Assembly: GCA_965221595.1 (NCBI GenBank)
Contig: OZ244900.1
Span: forward strand, 3,162,001 to 3,226,000
Reading direction: 5' to 3'
From: JAAXGX01 sp965221595
GTDB lineage: Bacteria > Acidobacteriota > Vicinamibacteria > Vicinamibacterales > UBA8438
Length of the DNA: 64,000 nucleotides
Numbering within the stretch: position 1 is the first letter of the stretch; each line of letters begins with the position of its first letter. Position numbers and translations under genes: made by a program. The notes under the pieces were generated by a model, which saw nothing but the letters and a program-made list of their open reading frames with translations, made no database searches and was not told the origin of the DNA. Positions 7,878-16,921 of the stretch are shown in pieces.

Positions 7878-9089
7878 ATGGACGCGACAACAGTTCCCCG
7901 CCTCTACGATGCCATGCTCCTGCAGCACTGTCTGACGCGCCGGGAGATGGCGCTCGTCAGCGGGCCGCGGGGAGTCGGCAAGACCGCCACCTGCCGGCGC
8001 CACGCCGACGTCTGCTGCGACTGGCACGATCTCGCCGACCGCGAGCTCGTCCTGGGCGGCCCCACCCGGCTCGCCGCCGGACTGGGCGCCGAGCGGCTGT
8101 CGAAGACCTTCCCCGTGGTGCTCTTCGACGAGCTGCACCGCTTCGCGCATTGGAAGCCGTTGCTGAGGCGCCTCGACGACGCCCGAGGCGACCGGCTCCG
8201 CTTCATCGTGGCCGGCAGCGGCCACCTGGACGCCGATCGCGGGCGCGACCGCCTGACAGGCCGGCATCGCGCCTATCGGATGCATCCCTTCTCGGTCGCC
8301 GAGACGGTGTGCCGGGACCTGCCTGAGCCGGAGCGGATCACGCGCCGCCCTGCCGCCGGCGACGCGGCCGAATTCGACGCGCTGTGGCGTCACGGCGGCT
8401 ATCCGGAGCCGTTTCTCCGGCGTGACAGCCGCTTCAGCAGGCGGTGGCGGGCGCGGCGCCTCGACCAGCTCGTCCGGGAGGACATTCGCGACCTGACGCA
8501 GGTTCGGCAGCGCGACCAGATGCACCTGTTGGTGAAGCGCCTCGCCGCGGCGTCTGCGCGCCGCCTGGTGTACGGCAGCAGCGCCGCGCAGGCCGGCGTG
8601 GCGATCGACACGCTCCGCCGCTGGGTCGCAGCCCTGTGCGACCTCCACTTCGGCTTCCTGATCCGGCCGTGGTCGCGGGCCGTCCCGCGGTCCCTGCGCC
8701 GCGAGCCGCGCTGGTTCCTGCGTGACTGGACTGAAGTCCGGGATGAGGCCGCCCGGGCCGAGACGTTCGTTGCCTGCCACCTGCTCAAGGCCGTCGAAGG
8801 CTGGAGCGACCTGGGACTGGGCCGGTTCGAGCTCGGCTACCTGCGCGACAAGGAGAGGCGCCAGGTGGACTTCGTGGTCGTGCGCGACGGCCGACCCTGG
8901 TTTCTGGCCGATGTGCGCCGCCACGAGGAGCCGGTCAGTGCCGCGCTCGCCTACTACCAGGCGCTGCTCGGCGCGCCCTTCGCGTTCCAGATCGTCGTCG
9001 ACGCCGGGTTCGTCGACACGGACTGCTTCATGGCACCCGGCGGCCCGCGGGCGGTACCGGCCCGCACCCTGCTGTCCCAGCTCCTGTGA
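7878..9089 (+). CDS. DUF4143-type AAA ATPase
   Basis: This 403-residue protein has a P-loop GPRGVGKT at residues 29-36 and a Walker B VVLFDELHRF around 80-88, then an arginine-rich middle and a C-terminal DUF4143-like segment. That part contains the usual LGYLRDKERRQVDFVVV strand of the restriction-endonuclease-like fold. In many relatives a later strand ends E-x-K, whereas here it reads ADVR, so the nuclease-like site may be altered. Such ATPases occur widely, often near toxin-antitoxin or mobile genes, and their substrate is not established. The gene stands alone behind an AT-rich repeat-bearing region, which suggests its own regulation and perhaps acquisition by transfer. Confidence 0.8.
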   Translation: MDATTVPRLYDAMLLQHCLTRREMALVSGPRGVGKTATCRRHADVCCDWHDLADRELVLGGPTRLAAGLGAERLSKTFPVVLFDELHRFAHWKPLLRRLDDARGDRLRFIVAGSGHLDADRGRDRLTGRHRAYRMHPFSVAETVCRDLPEPERITRRPAAGDAAEFDALWRHGGYPEPFLRRDSRFSRRWRARRLDQLVREDIRDLTQVRQRDQMHLLVKRLAAASARRLVYGSSAAQAGVAIDTLRRWVAALCDLHFGFLIRPWSRAVPRSLRREPRWFLRDWTEVRDEAARAETFVACHLLKAVEGWSDLGLGRFELGYLRDKERRQVDFVVVRDGRPWFLADVRRHEEPVSAALAYYQALLGAPFAFQIVVDAGFVDTDCFMAPGGPRAVPARTLLSQLL

Positions 9090-9121
9090 GCCGGGTTCGC
9101 GCCGCCACGCTGCGCCTGACG

Positions 9122-9145
9122 CCGCGCGTGATACCGCGCGTGATA
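9122..9145. repeat. Tandem duplication of a 12-bp unit
   Basis: CCGCGCGTGATA occurs twice without interruption (9122-9133 and 9134-9145). The second copy supplies the TGATA of the extended -10 element noted at 9141-9149. Confidence 0.6.
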
Positions 9146-9149
9146 CATT
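9141..9149 (+). promoter_or_regulatory. Candidate extended -10 promoter
   Basis: TGATACATT fits the extended -10 pattern TGn-TATAAT with four of six matches in the hexamer. The identical string GTGATACATTG occurs before the gene at 25479. No good -35 is present. A start point near 9156 would give the lipoprotein gene a leader of about 60 bases. Confidence 0.3.
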
Positions 9150-9217
9150 GTGCACGCGCGCGACGCCGGGGGTGCGGGGCAAAGTTCCGTACCAATGACG
9201 GAACCCAGGGAGGAATC

Positions 9218-10378
9218 ATGAAGCGGTGGATGTTGGCTACTGTCGTGGTGTTGGTGGCCTGCGGGGGATCGAGCGGCGACCTCCCGGTGCCGAATGCCGA
9301 CTGCGAGACGGACGGCGACGTCGCCTTCATCTGCGGCGTGATCAACCCGGAAGACGTCATCGCCATTCCGGACACGAACTTCATCGTGGCGTCGGGCTAC
9401 GGCGGCGGCGGCGGCATCCACTTCATCAGCCGCCGCGACCAGACGCGACAGCAGATGTATCCCGTCGCCGATCCGCGCCTGCGGCACGATACCGACGCGT
9501 ACCCGGACTGCCCCGGCCCGATCGATCCGGCCGAGGGCGATCAGTTCAACGCCCACGGACTCAACCTGCGCCCCGTGGAGGACGGGCTGTACCACCTCTA
9601 CGTCGTCCACCACGGCTTCCGCGAATCGATTGAGATCTTCGAGATCGACACGCGCTACCAGGGCGCGGTCTCCGTTTCTCCAGTCCCGGGCTTCGTCTGG
9701 ATCGGCTGTGTCATCGCGCCGGAGTCGATGACGCTGAACTCCGTCAGCCCGCTGCCGGGCGGTGGTTTCGCCGCCACCGCGCCCTTCGTACCGGCAGGCT
9801 ACGTCCCGCCTGACGCGGCGGCCGCAGACGACGGGGCCGCCGACGAGACGGCTGCCGACGCGGAGCCGGTTGCGCCCGGGGAAATCGACATCGCCGGGTC
9901 GTACGGCGTCGTCTGGGAATGGAGTCCTGCCGGCGGCTGGTCGATCGTCCCCGGCAGCGAGTCGGCCGGACCGAACGGCATCGAGGCGTCGCCCGACGGC
10001 GAGTGGCTGTACGTCAACCTCTGGGCGGGCCGGCAGGTGCTGCGGCTCTCGCGCGGCCGCGATCCGGTCGAGACGCAAATCGCCGAGCTCTCGTTCCACC
10101 CGGACAACATCCGTTGGCAGGCGGACGGCACGCTGCTCACCGCCGGCCACGACCTCCCGGACCTGCTGGCTCGCATCCTGGAGTGCATCGAGGCGCTCTG
10201 CGACGGCATGTCGTCGCACGTCGCGCGTGTCGATCCGGAGACGATGGCCGTGCGGGACGTCGTGGACGCGCCGGCGAACGAGCAGTTCTTCACCGCGACT
10301 GCGGCGCTGCAGGTGGACGACGAAATCTGGGTAGGCAGCGTGCGCGGCGACCGCATCGCCCGCTACCCCGCCGACTAG
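9218..10378 (+). CDS. Lipoprotein with SMP-30/arylesterase-like beta-propeller
   Basis: The 386-residue product starts at ATG 9218 after a strong GGGAGGAA Shine-Dalgarno. LVVLVACGGSS is a lipobox, with lipidation at the Cys near residue 15. The mature part contains short propeller-like repeats: HGLNLRPVEDGLYHLYVVHHG resembles paraoxonase-type arylesterases, and PNGIEASPDGEWLYVNLWAG is the SMP-30/strictosidine-synthase pattern. An acidic Ala/Asp-rich insert lies at roughly residues 195-220. It could be a periplasmic lactonase or esterase; I see no decisive catalytic set. It is a paralogue of the fragment at 1-292. Confidence 0.75.
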   Translation: MKRWMLATVVVLVACGGSSGDLPVPNADCETDGDVAFICGVINPEDVIAIPDTNFIVASGYGGGGGIHFISRRDQTRQQMYPVADPRLRHDTDAYPDCPGPIDPAEGDQFNAHGLNLRPVEDGLYHLYVVHHGFRESIEIFEIDTRYQGAVSVSPVPGFVWIGCVIAPESMTLNSVSPLPGGGFAATAPFVPAGYVPPDAAAADDGAADETAADAEPVAPGEIDIAGSYGVVWEWSPAGGWSIVPGSESAGPNGIEASPDGEWLYVNLWAGRQVLRLSRGRDPVETQIAELSFHPDNIRWQADGTLLTAGHDLPDLLARILECIEALCDGMSSHVARVDPETMAVRDVVDAPANEQFFTATAALQVDDEIWVGSVRGDRIARYPAD

Positions 10379-10399
10379 GCCCCGGACGCCGCGCGGGTG

Positions 10400-10414
10400 C
10401 GGGGTGCAGCCCCG
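10400..10414. terminator. Short GC hairpin between convergent genes
   Basis: CGGGG and CCCCG (10400-10404 and 10410-10414) flank a five-base loop between the lipoprotein stop and the opgH stop. There is no U-run on either side, so it is only a weak terminator candidate. Confidence 0.3.
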
Positions 10415-10425
10415 TCTGAATGCGG

Positions 10426-12282
10426 CTACGTGGTCAGGTCCGCCTCGGGCGCCGGCACGGCCGACAGCCCGGGCGCGCCCGGCGCCTCCGGTTCCGCGGC
10501 CGGCGCCGGCGCGGGCTGCAGCTCGGCCGGCGGCTCCGTTTCGGACGGCACCAGGAACAGGCCGCGGCGCCGGCTCCACGCCCCCAACCGGCGGCTGCTC
10601 GTCCAGCGCACCAGGGGCACGGCCAGCAGCAGCCCCGCGAAGATGGGCGTCAGCCACAGGAAGAAAACCGGCGCGTAGGACAGCGTCAGCGCGGCCCACG
10701 CGGCGCCGACCGCCGTGGTCCAGGCTACGCTGCGGGCAGCCTCCCGCCAGCCGAGCATGCGACCCTCGCGCACCTGCGCATCCCACGGGACGTCGTGCCC
10801 GGTCACCACGCTGACGACGAACCGGGCGTGGAACATCATCATGAGCGGAGCGAGGGTGACGGCGAACAGCGTCTCGAGCAGGGCGCCGGTCAGCAGCCGC
10901 ACTGCCCCCCCGAACTGCCGGCGCCGGGAGGCCAGCGCCAGGACCAGTGCCAGCAGCTTCGGGACGAACAGCAGCAGGCCGGTGACCGCCAGCAGCGACA
11001 CCGGGGGACCGCCCGCGGTCCAGGACCCGGGCACGGACACCAGGGCGGCGCCCCCGCCGGCGGGCGCCAGCACGTACACGGTGCTGGCCAGCAGCAGCAG
11101 CAGCCAGACCAGCGACGAGACGTAGCCCGCCGCCCCGAGCAGGAAGTGCAGCCGGCTCACGGGGTGCAGGCCGGGGGTGGTCAGCAGGCGCAGGTGCTGC
11201 AGGCTGCCCTGGCTCCAGCGGCGGTCGCGCTTGGCGTAGTCGACGACGTTCTCGGGGGCCTCCTCGTAGCTGCCGTCAACCGACGGCAACAGGTAGACGT
11301 GCCAGCCCGCGCGCCGCATCAGGGCCGCCTCGACGAAGTCGTGGCTCAGCACGGCGCCCCCGAACGGCGGGCGGCCGGGCAGCACGGGCAGGGCGCAGTG
11401 CGCCGCGAAGGGCGCGATCCGCACGATGGCGTTGTGCCCCCAGTAGTTGGCCGCATCGGCCTGCCAGAAGCTCTGGCCGGCCGCCAGCACCGGGCTGTAC
11501 AGGCAGCCGGCAAACTGGATCAGCCTGCCGAACAGGGTCGCCCGCCGCGCCGGGATCGGCACGGTCTGGATCAGGCCCGCCCGCGGGTTCGCCTCCATCG
11601 CCCGTACCAGGCGGACCAGGGCGTCCCCGGTCATGACGCTGTCGGCATCCAGCACGACCATGCACTCGTAGCGCGCGCCCCAGCGTCGGCAGAAGTCGGC
11701 GATGTTGCCGGCCTTGCGACCCGCGTTGCCGGACCGGCGCCGGTAGTGCAGACCCGTGACGTGATCCGCCTGCTCGCGCAGCGCCGCCCACGCCGCCTCC
11801 TCCGCCTGCGCGGCCGCCGGGTCGGTCGTATCGCTCAGCAGGAAGAGATCGAATGCCCGCGCGTGGCCGGTGCGGGCCAGCGACCGCAGCATGGCGGCCA
11901 GGCCGGCCGTCACGCGTAGCGGGTCCTCGTTGCGGATGGGCATCACGAGCGCCGTGCGGTGCGCCGGCGGCGGGCCGCCGGTGGGCGCGGGGCGTGGCGC
12001 TGCGAGCGACAGCGGATCGCGCCCCAGCACGCTCAGCGCGAAGCCGACGACCGCGTTCCAGAAGGGAATGGCAATCCAGCCGAACGTGACGGCGAACAGC
12101 CCCAGGATCACGACCTCGAGACCGGTCAGGCCGCCGGCGCGCATGATGTCGAGCATCATCGCGATACCCGTCAGCGCGGTGGCGGCTATCAGGCCGGCGA
12201 ACAGCCAGCGTCGCGCGCGCACGCGGGGCGTCCGGATCGCCTTCGCACGGGCAGATGCCTGACCGCCGTCATTCCTGGACAT
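10426..12282 (-). CDS. opgH: Glucans biosynthesis glucosyltransferase OpgH (MdoH)
   Basis: OpgH is the inner-membrane glucosyltransferase that polymerises UDP-glucose into osmoregulated periplasmic glucan and passes the chain across the membrane. This 618-residue protein has two N-terminal membrane helices, then a GT2 domain with VMPIRNEDP, VLDADSVM (the DxD type) and RRWSQG, the family form of Q/RxxRW, followed by C-terminal helices. It is shorter than the E. coli protein (about 850 residues), mainly at the termini. Its start overlaps the end of opgG by 14 bases, so the two are translationally coupled. I see no N-terminal cytoplasmic extension of the type that inhibits FtsZ in E. coli. Confidence 0.92.
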   Translation of the reverse strand: MSRNDGGQASARAKAIRTPRVRARRWLFAGLIAATALTGIAMMLDIMRAGGLTGLEVVILGLFAVTFGWIAIPFWNAVVGFALSVLGRDPLSLAAPRPAPTGGPPPAHRTALVMPIRNEDPLRVTAGLAAMLRSLARTGHARAFDLFLLSDTTDPAAAQAEEAAWAALREQADHVTGLHYRRRSGNAGRKAGNIADFCRRWGARYECMVVLDADSVMTGDALVRLVRAMEANPRAGLIQTVPIPARRATLFGRLIQFAGCLYSPVLAAGQSFWQADAANYWGHNAIVRIAPFAAHCALPVLPGRPPFGGAVLSHDFVEAALMRRAGWHVYLLPSVDGSYEEAPENVVDYAKRDRRWSQGSLQHLRLLTTPGLHPVSRLHFLLGAAGYVSSLVWLLLLLASTVYVLAPAGGGAALVSVPGSWTAGGPPVSLLAVTGLLLFVPKLLALVLALASRRRQFGGAVRLLTGALLETLFAVTLAPLMMMFHARFVVSVVTGHDVPWDAQVREGRMLGWREAARSVAWTTAVGAAWAALTLSYAPVFFLWLTPIFAGLLLAVPLVRWTSSRRLGAWSRRRGLFLVPSETEPPAELQPAPAPAAEPEAPGAPGLSAVPAPEADLTT

Positions 12283-13903
12283 GGTCGGGATGCCAGACGT
12301 AGCTCCAGGTCTCGGAAACGGGCCGCTCGCCGCGCATCAGGTACAGCCGCAACTCGGCGGGCTCGCGGCCCGCCGGCGCCAGCCGGAACGAGGCACGCCA
12401 GCCTGCCTCCTCCGGCAGGGGGTGCACGACCAGGTCGGAGACCTCGCCGGCCGACGTCTCCAGGACGCCAATGGGTGGCGCCGCGGCCGGCGCGGACAAG
12501 GCCCCGCCGGCGAAGTCGACCACGAACCTGCGCCGGCTGCGCGGGGGCGGATCGTGCGCGCCCGGCAGCGCGTCCCAGCCGATGCGCGTGCGCTCGACCG
12601 CAGCCAGCGTCTGGGTCGCCAGCCGGTCGTCGAACATCACGATGCGGTAGCGGTAACGCCGCACGTCGCCGGCCGCGAACGGCTCGTCGGGCACCCAGTA
12701 GGCCGCGACGTTGTCGCTGAACTCCGAGCGGACGGCATACTCCAGCAGCTCGACGCGCCCGCCGCCCCAGTCACCGTCGAGCGGCTCGATCCACTCGCTC
12801 GGCCGCCGGTGGTAGCCGGCCTCCGCGTCGAGGTAGTCGGTGAAGCGCCGATCGCGCTGCACCAGGCCGAATCCGCGCGGCGTCCCGCCCGGATAGGTGG
12901 TCACCTGCACGTCCGGACCATTTCCCAGCGGCCGCCAAATCCACTCGTCCCCCGCGGTGTGTACGAGCAGGCCGTCGGAGTCGTGCACCTGGGCACGGAA
13001 GTCGTCGAAGCGCGCCAGCCGGTTGTGGCCGTACAAGAACATGCTGCTCATGGGCGCCACGCCGAGCTTGGCGACGTCGGTGCGGGCAAACAGCCGGGCG
13101 TCGACGTCGAGCGTCGTACCTGCGCCGGGCGCAAGGACGAAGCGGTAGGCGCCGCTCACCGAGGGACTGTCGAGCAGGGCGTAGAAGGTCACCGTCCTCG
13201 CCTCGGGCGCGGGCTGGACCAGCCAGAACTCGCGGAACACCGGGAATTCCTCCCCGCTCTCGAGCGCCGTGTCCACCGCCAGTCCGCGCGACGACAGGCC
13301 GTACAGGTGACCGCGACCGAGCAGCCGGAAATAGGAAGCGCCGAGAAACACCACCACCTCGTCCCTGACGGCGGGGGCATTGAGTGGGTAGTGTAGCCGG
13401 AATCCCGCGTAGCCGAGGTCCGGGCGGCCCGCATCCGCCGCGGGCGCGGCCCGCCCGTCGTAGCGGAACAGCCCCGCGTCGAACGGCATGCGCCTGATCC
13501 GGCCGTCCTCCACGAGGTGCAGCCGGACCGGCTCGCGGTGGATGAAACCCGGATGGAAGAGCTGCAGCTCGAAGCGCGCCGCGCCTTTCCAGAACGCCGC
13601 ATCGGGACGGAACCGAATCGACCGGTACTGGTCGTAATCCAACGTCGCCAGCACCGGCGGCAAGTCCCTGTCCGGCGGCCGGTAGCCGACCTGCGCGAGC
13701 TCGCGCGCGTACCCGATTACATCCTCGAACAGCGTCGCGGCCGACGCCGCGGCCCGCGTCGTCGACGGGGACGGGTTGGCGACCGCGGCCGGCTGGGGTA
13801 CTGTGGTGTCCGGTTGCGCAGGCGCATCGCAGGCGGCCGCCATGAACAGCGCCGCTGCCATGCGCAGCAACAACGAGCGAGGGATGAGGCAGCCGAGCTT
13901 CAT
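12269..13903 (-). CDS. opgG: Glucans biosynthesis protein OpgG/OpgD (MdoG) family
   Basis: OpgG-family proteins act in the periplasm on nascent osmoregulated glucan and are needed for its backbone or branching. This 544-residue protein carries the MdoG signature around YDQYRSIRFRPDAAFW, GYAGFRLHYPLN and LGASYFR, and ends with the family's beta-sandwich. The signal sequence ends AAACDAP, so it may be a lipoprotein rather than soluble as in E. coli. ATG 13903 has no clear Shine-Dalgarno. The bases CATG at 13901-13904 also hold the ATG of the divergent gene, so the two starts overlap. The next gene on this strand, overlapping by 14 bases, is opgH. Confidence 0.88.
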   Translation of the reverse strand: MKLGCLIPRSLLLRMAAALFMAAACDAPAQPDTTVPQPAAVANPSPSTTRAAASAATLFEDVIGYARELAQVGYRPPDRDLPPVLATLDYDQYRSIRFRPDAAFWKGAARFELQLFHPGFIHREPVRLHLVEDGRIRRMPFDAGLFRYDGRAAPAADAGRPDLGYAGFRLHYPLNAPAVRDEVVVFLGASYFRLLGRGHLYGLSSRGLAVDTALESGEEFPVFREFWLVQPAPEARTVTFYALLDSPSVSGAYRFVLAPGAGTTLDVDARLFARTDVAKLGVAPMSSMFLYGHNRLARFDDFRAQVHDSDGLLVHTAGDEWIWRPLGNGPDVQVTTYPGGTPRGFGLVQRDRRFTDYLDAEAGYHRRPSEWIEPLDGDWGGGRVELLEYAVRSEFSDNVAAYWVPDEPFAAGDVRRYRYRIVMFDDRLATQTLAAVERTRIGWDALPGAHDPPPRSRRRFVVDFAGGALSAPAAAPPIGVLETSAGEVSDLVVHPLPEEAGWRASFRLAPAGREPAELRLYLMRGERPVSETWSYVWHPDHVQE

Positions 13904-15554
13904 GGGTAACCGCAGCGGTGCCGCGGCCAGAATCCTGAGTCTGCTGATCGCCCTGCCGGTTGTCAACGCCGTGCTCCTGGCTCCGCACTGGCTGCTGCCG
14001 GGCGGCACAGGCGGCGCCTGGCTGGCGCTCGAGGCGGTGGTCGCCGCCGGCGCGTTCGCCGCGCTGCCCAGGACGCGCTGGAGCGTGGCGCTGGCTGCGG
14101 GCGCCGGCGCGACGCTGGTCCTGGCCAGCCTGCTCATGTGCGCCGAGGCAGTGGCGCAGCAGAGCCTCGGCCGCCCCCTCAACCTCTACCTCGACCTGCA
14201 TCTGGCGGGCTCCGTATACCACCTGATGACCGGTACCTTCGGCCTGACCCGGGCCCTGCTGCTGCTAGGCGCTGGCGCGCTGGCCGGCGCGGCGGCGGTC
14301 TGGCTGGTGGGGGCCGCGCTGGCGCCGGCCGGCGGCGCGCCGGCTGGACCCGTCCCGGCGGGCAGCATTGCGGTCGCGGCCGTCGCGGCGGCCGGTCTGG
14401 CCGGCCAGGCGCCGGCCGCGCTCGAGCAGCGGACCGCGTGGCCGCTGGTGGAGATTGCGACCGCGCAGGGGCGTCACCTCGGCCGCATGGTGCGCGAGCG
14501 GACGGCGTTCGAGGCGGCGGTCGCGGCGGCCCCCGTCGACTATGCCGACGTGCCGGGCCTGCTGTCCCGCCTGCGCCACCGCGACGTGCTGCTCGCCTTC
14601 GTCGAGTCGTACGGCGTTTCGGCACTCGAGGATCCGCGCTACGCGCCGGTCATGCGGCCGCGGCTGGACGATCTCGGCGCGCGCGCCGCCGCGGCCGGGC
14701 TGCAGCTTGCGACCGGCACGCTGATCGCCCCCACGCAGGGTGGGCAGTCGTGGTTCTCACACCTGTCGCTGACCAGCGGACTGTGGGTCGACAACCAGTT
14801 GCGCTACGACCTGCTCGTGGCCAGTGGCCGGGAGACGCTGATCGACGACTTCCGGCGTGCCGGGCATCGCACGGTCGCACTGATGCCGGCCAACACCCTG
14901 GCCTGGCCCGAGGGCGAGCGGCTCGGCTACGATCAGATACTGGCGCGCAAGGACATCGACTACCGCGGCCCGCCCCTCAACTGGGTCACGATGCCGGACC
15001 AGTTCACCTGGTCGTACCTGCAGCGGGCCGTGCGGGCCGCCCGTGCCGCGGACCGGCCGCTGTTCGCCGAGCTGGGCCTGATCAGCAGCCACGCGCCCTG
15101 GACGCCGATCCTGCCGGTGCTCGACGACTGGGAGGGCATCGGCGACGGCGCGGTGTTCGATCGCTGGCGCGACGCGGGCGAGCGTCCGGAAGACCTCTGG
15201 CGCAACCCCGACCGGGTGCGGGAGCACTTCGTGCTGGCGCTCGACTACGCCATCAACGTCGCCACCGGCTACGCGGAGCGCTACGTCGACGACCGGACGC
15301 TGCTCATCGTGCTCGGCGACCACCAGCCCGCGCCGCTCGTCACGGGCGCGGGTGCGAGCCGCGCCGTGCCGGTGCACGTCCTGAGCGGCGACGCGGCGCT
15401 GATCGCACCCTTCCTGGAGCACGGGTACGCGCCCGGCGCCTGGCCGGACCCGGCACAGCCGCCGGCCCGCATGGACACCTTCCGCGACTGGTTCGTGCGG
15501 GCGTTCAGCGCACCGGTGCACGGTGCCGGCGCCGCGGCCGCCGCGGGCCGATGA
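13902..15554 (+). CDS. Membrane-anchored sulfatase/LtaS-like protein, possible OpgB-type transferase
   Basis: About 550 residues: several N-terminal membrane helices, then an alkaline-phosphatase-superfamily domain. LLAFVESYG near residue 234 supplies a metal-binding Glu, TQGGQSWFSHLS near 278 holds a candidate Thr/Ser nucleophile, and VLGDHQPA near 472 is the conserved Asp-His metal motif. OpgB, which adds phosphoglycerol to periplasmic glucan, belongs to this superfamily. Because the gene is divergent from opgG and opgH, a glucan substituent transferase is a reasonable inference, but it could act on another lipid or glycan. The start is uncertain: ATG 13902 overlaps the opgG start codon, and ATG 13884 has a better GAGGG upstream. 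Confidence 0.75.
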   Translation: MGNRSGAAARILSLLIALPVVNAVLLAPHWLLPGGTGGAWLALEAVVAAGAFAALPRTRWSVALAAGAGATLVLASLLMCAEAVAQQSLGRPLNLYLDLHLAGSVYHLMTGTFGLTRALLLLGAGALAGAAAVWLVGAALAPAGGAPAGPVPAGSIAVAAVAAAGLAGQAPAALEQRTAWPLVEIATAQGRHLGRMVRERTAFEAAVAAAPVDYADVPGLLSRLRHRDVLLAFVESYGVSALEDPRYAPVMRPRLDDLGARAAAAGLQLATGTLIAPTQGGQSWFSHLSLTSGLWVDNQLRYDLLVASGRETLIDDFRRAGHRTVALMPANTLAWPEGERLGYDQILARKDIDYRGPPLNWVTMPDQFTWSYLQRAVRAARAADRPLFAELGLISSHAPWTPILPVLDDWEGIGDGAVFDRWRDAGERPEDLWRNPDRVREHFVLALDYAINVATGYAERYVDDRTLLIVLGDHQPAPLVTGAGASRAVPVHVLSGDAALIAPFLEHGYAPGAWPDPAQPPARMDTFRDWFVRAFSAPVHGAGAAAAAGR

Positions 15555-15564
15555 GAGCCGACAG

Positions 15565-16125
15565 ATGACCGACAATACGGCACCCGACTACGGCACCGGC
15601 GCCCGGCTGTTCCACTGGCTCACGGTCGCGCTCGTCCTGGTCCAGATGACGGCCGGGATCGCGATGACAATCGAGGCCGTGCCCGCCCTCAACGACGCCG
15701 TGTTCATCCTGCACAAGGGCCTCGGATGCCTTTTCCTGCCGGTTGTGGCGGCGCGTCTCGTCTGGAAGCGGCGGCATCCCGTGCCGGCGCTCCCGCCGCG
15801 CCTGCCGGCCCTCCAGCGGCGCATCGCCGCGCGCACGCACGGGCTGCTCTACGCGCTGCTGATCGTGCTGCCCGTGAGCGGGTACATCCGCACGGTGGGC
15901 GACGGCTACCCTATCGAGATGCTCGACGCGCTCGGCATCCCGCCGCTCGTCACGGGCATTCCCGACACAGCCCACGTCATGCGGATCGTCCACACCTTCG
16001 GCGGCTACCTGCTGGCCGCCCTGATCGCGGTGCACGTGGGTGCGGCCGTACACCAGCAGCTCTTCGAGCGCGACAACGTGCTGGCGCGCATGTGGCCGCC
16101 CGTGCGGCCGAGGAGGCCGCGGTGA
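15565..16125 (+). CDS. Cytochrome b561 family protein
   Basis: This 186-residue four-helix membrane protein has the b561 pattern, with histidines on helices: RLFHWL near the N-terminus, LHKGLG in helix two, RTHGLLYALL in helix three and VHTFGGYLLAALIAVHVGAAVHQ in helix four. Such proteins carry two b hemes and move electrons between a periplasmic donor and the membrane pool. ATG 15565 follows GAGAG and lies 10 bases after the preceding stop, so it is probably co-transcribed with the OpgB-like gene. No direct link between the two functions is evident. Confidence 0.85.
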   Translation: MTDNTAPDYGTGARLFHWLTVALVLVQMTAGIAMTIEAVPALNDAVFILHKGLGCLFLPVVAARLVWKRRHPVPALPPRLPALQRRIAARTHGLLYALLIVLPVSGYIRTVGDGYPIEMLDALGIPPLVTGIPDTAHVMRIVHTFGGYLLAALIAVHVGAAVHQQLFERDNVLARMWPPVRPRRPR

Positions 16126-16158
16126 GACCCCGCGTCGGGCTCCCGGACGGCGGCGCGC

Positions 16159-16917
16159 GTGCGTGAGTGGCTTGGCCTGTTGCGCTCGTTCGTCGTCTAC
16201 TGGCGGCCGGGACGCCAGCGCGGCCTGCGCCGCCTCTACCGGCCGCTCGTCAAGCGAGGCGACCTGGTCTTCGACATCGGCGCCCATCTCGGTGACCGGG
16301 CGGTGGCCTTCGCGGCGCTCGGCGCGCGGGTCGTAGCGCTCGAGCCGCAGCCGCGCATTGCGGCCTGGCTGCGGTGGCTGACCGCCGGCAACGAACGCAT
16401 CACCGTGCGAACCGAGGCCGCGGGCCGCGCCGCAGGTACCGCGCGACTCGCCATCAGCGGGCGCACACCGACCGTCTCGACGCTGGCCGCCGGCTGGCGG
16501 GCGCGCATCCCGGCCGCCAACGCCAGTTTCCGGCGCGTACGCTGGGAACGGTTCGTGGACGTACCGGTCACCACGCTGGACGCGCTGATAGACGAGTACG
16601 GGCTGCCGGGCTTCTGCAAGATCGACGTAGAAGGCTACGAGGCCGAGGTGCTGGCCGGTCTCAGCCGCCCGCTGCCGCGCCTCTCGCTCGAGTTCGTGTC
16701 GGGCTGCCTGGACGTCGCTGCGGCCTGCGTGCGGCGGCTCGACGCGCTCGCGCCGTACGAGTTCAACGCCGTGCCCGGCGAAGGCCGGCACTTCGTCTTC
16801 GACACCTGGGTGCCGGGCGCCCGCCTGCTGGCCTGGCTGCAGGCCGGAGCCGCCGGCGCGTCGTCGGGCGACGTGTACGCCCGGCTCCGCCTGCGGGAGC
16901 CCCGCCGCTCTGTCTGA
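16159..16917 (+). CDS. FkbM-family methyltransferase
   Basis: The 252-residue product starts with GTG 16159. It has the SAM-binding motif VFDIGAHLGDRAVAFAALGA at about residues 37-56, then VVALEPQP, and the FkbM-type segment CKIDVEGYEAEVLAGL in the second half. The family mainly O-methylates sugars and polyketides. The creatininase-like gene follows after four bases, indicating co-transcription and placing this methyltransferase at the edge of the putative pterin/pyrimidine gene set. The methyl acceptor is unknown. Confidence 0.82.
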   Translation: MREWLGLLRSFVVYWRPGRQRGLRRLYRPLVKRGDLVFDIGAHLGDRAVAFAALGARVVALEPQPRIAAWLRWLTAGNERITVRTEAAGRAAGTARLAISGRTPTVSTLAAGWRARIPAANASFRRVRWERFVDVPVTTLDALIDEYGLPGFCKIDVEGYEAEVLAGLSRPLPRLSLEFVSGCLDVAAACVRRLDALAPYEFNAVPGEGRHFVFDTWVPGARLLAWLQAGAAGASSGDVYARLRLREPRRSV

Positions 16918-16921
16918 TGGA

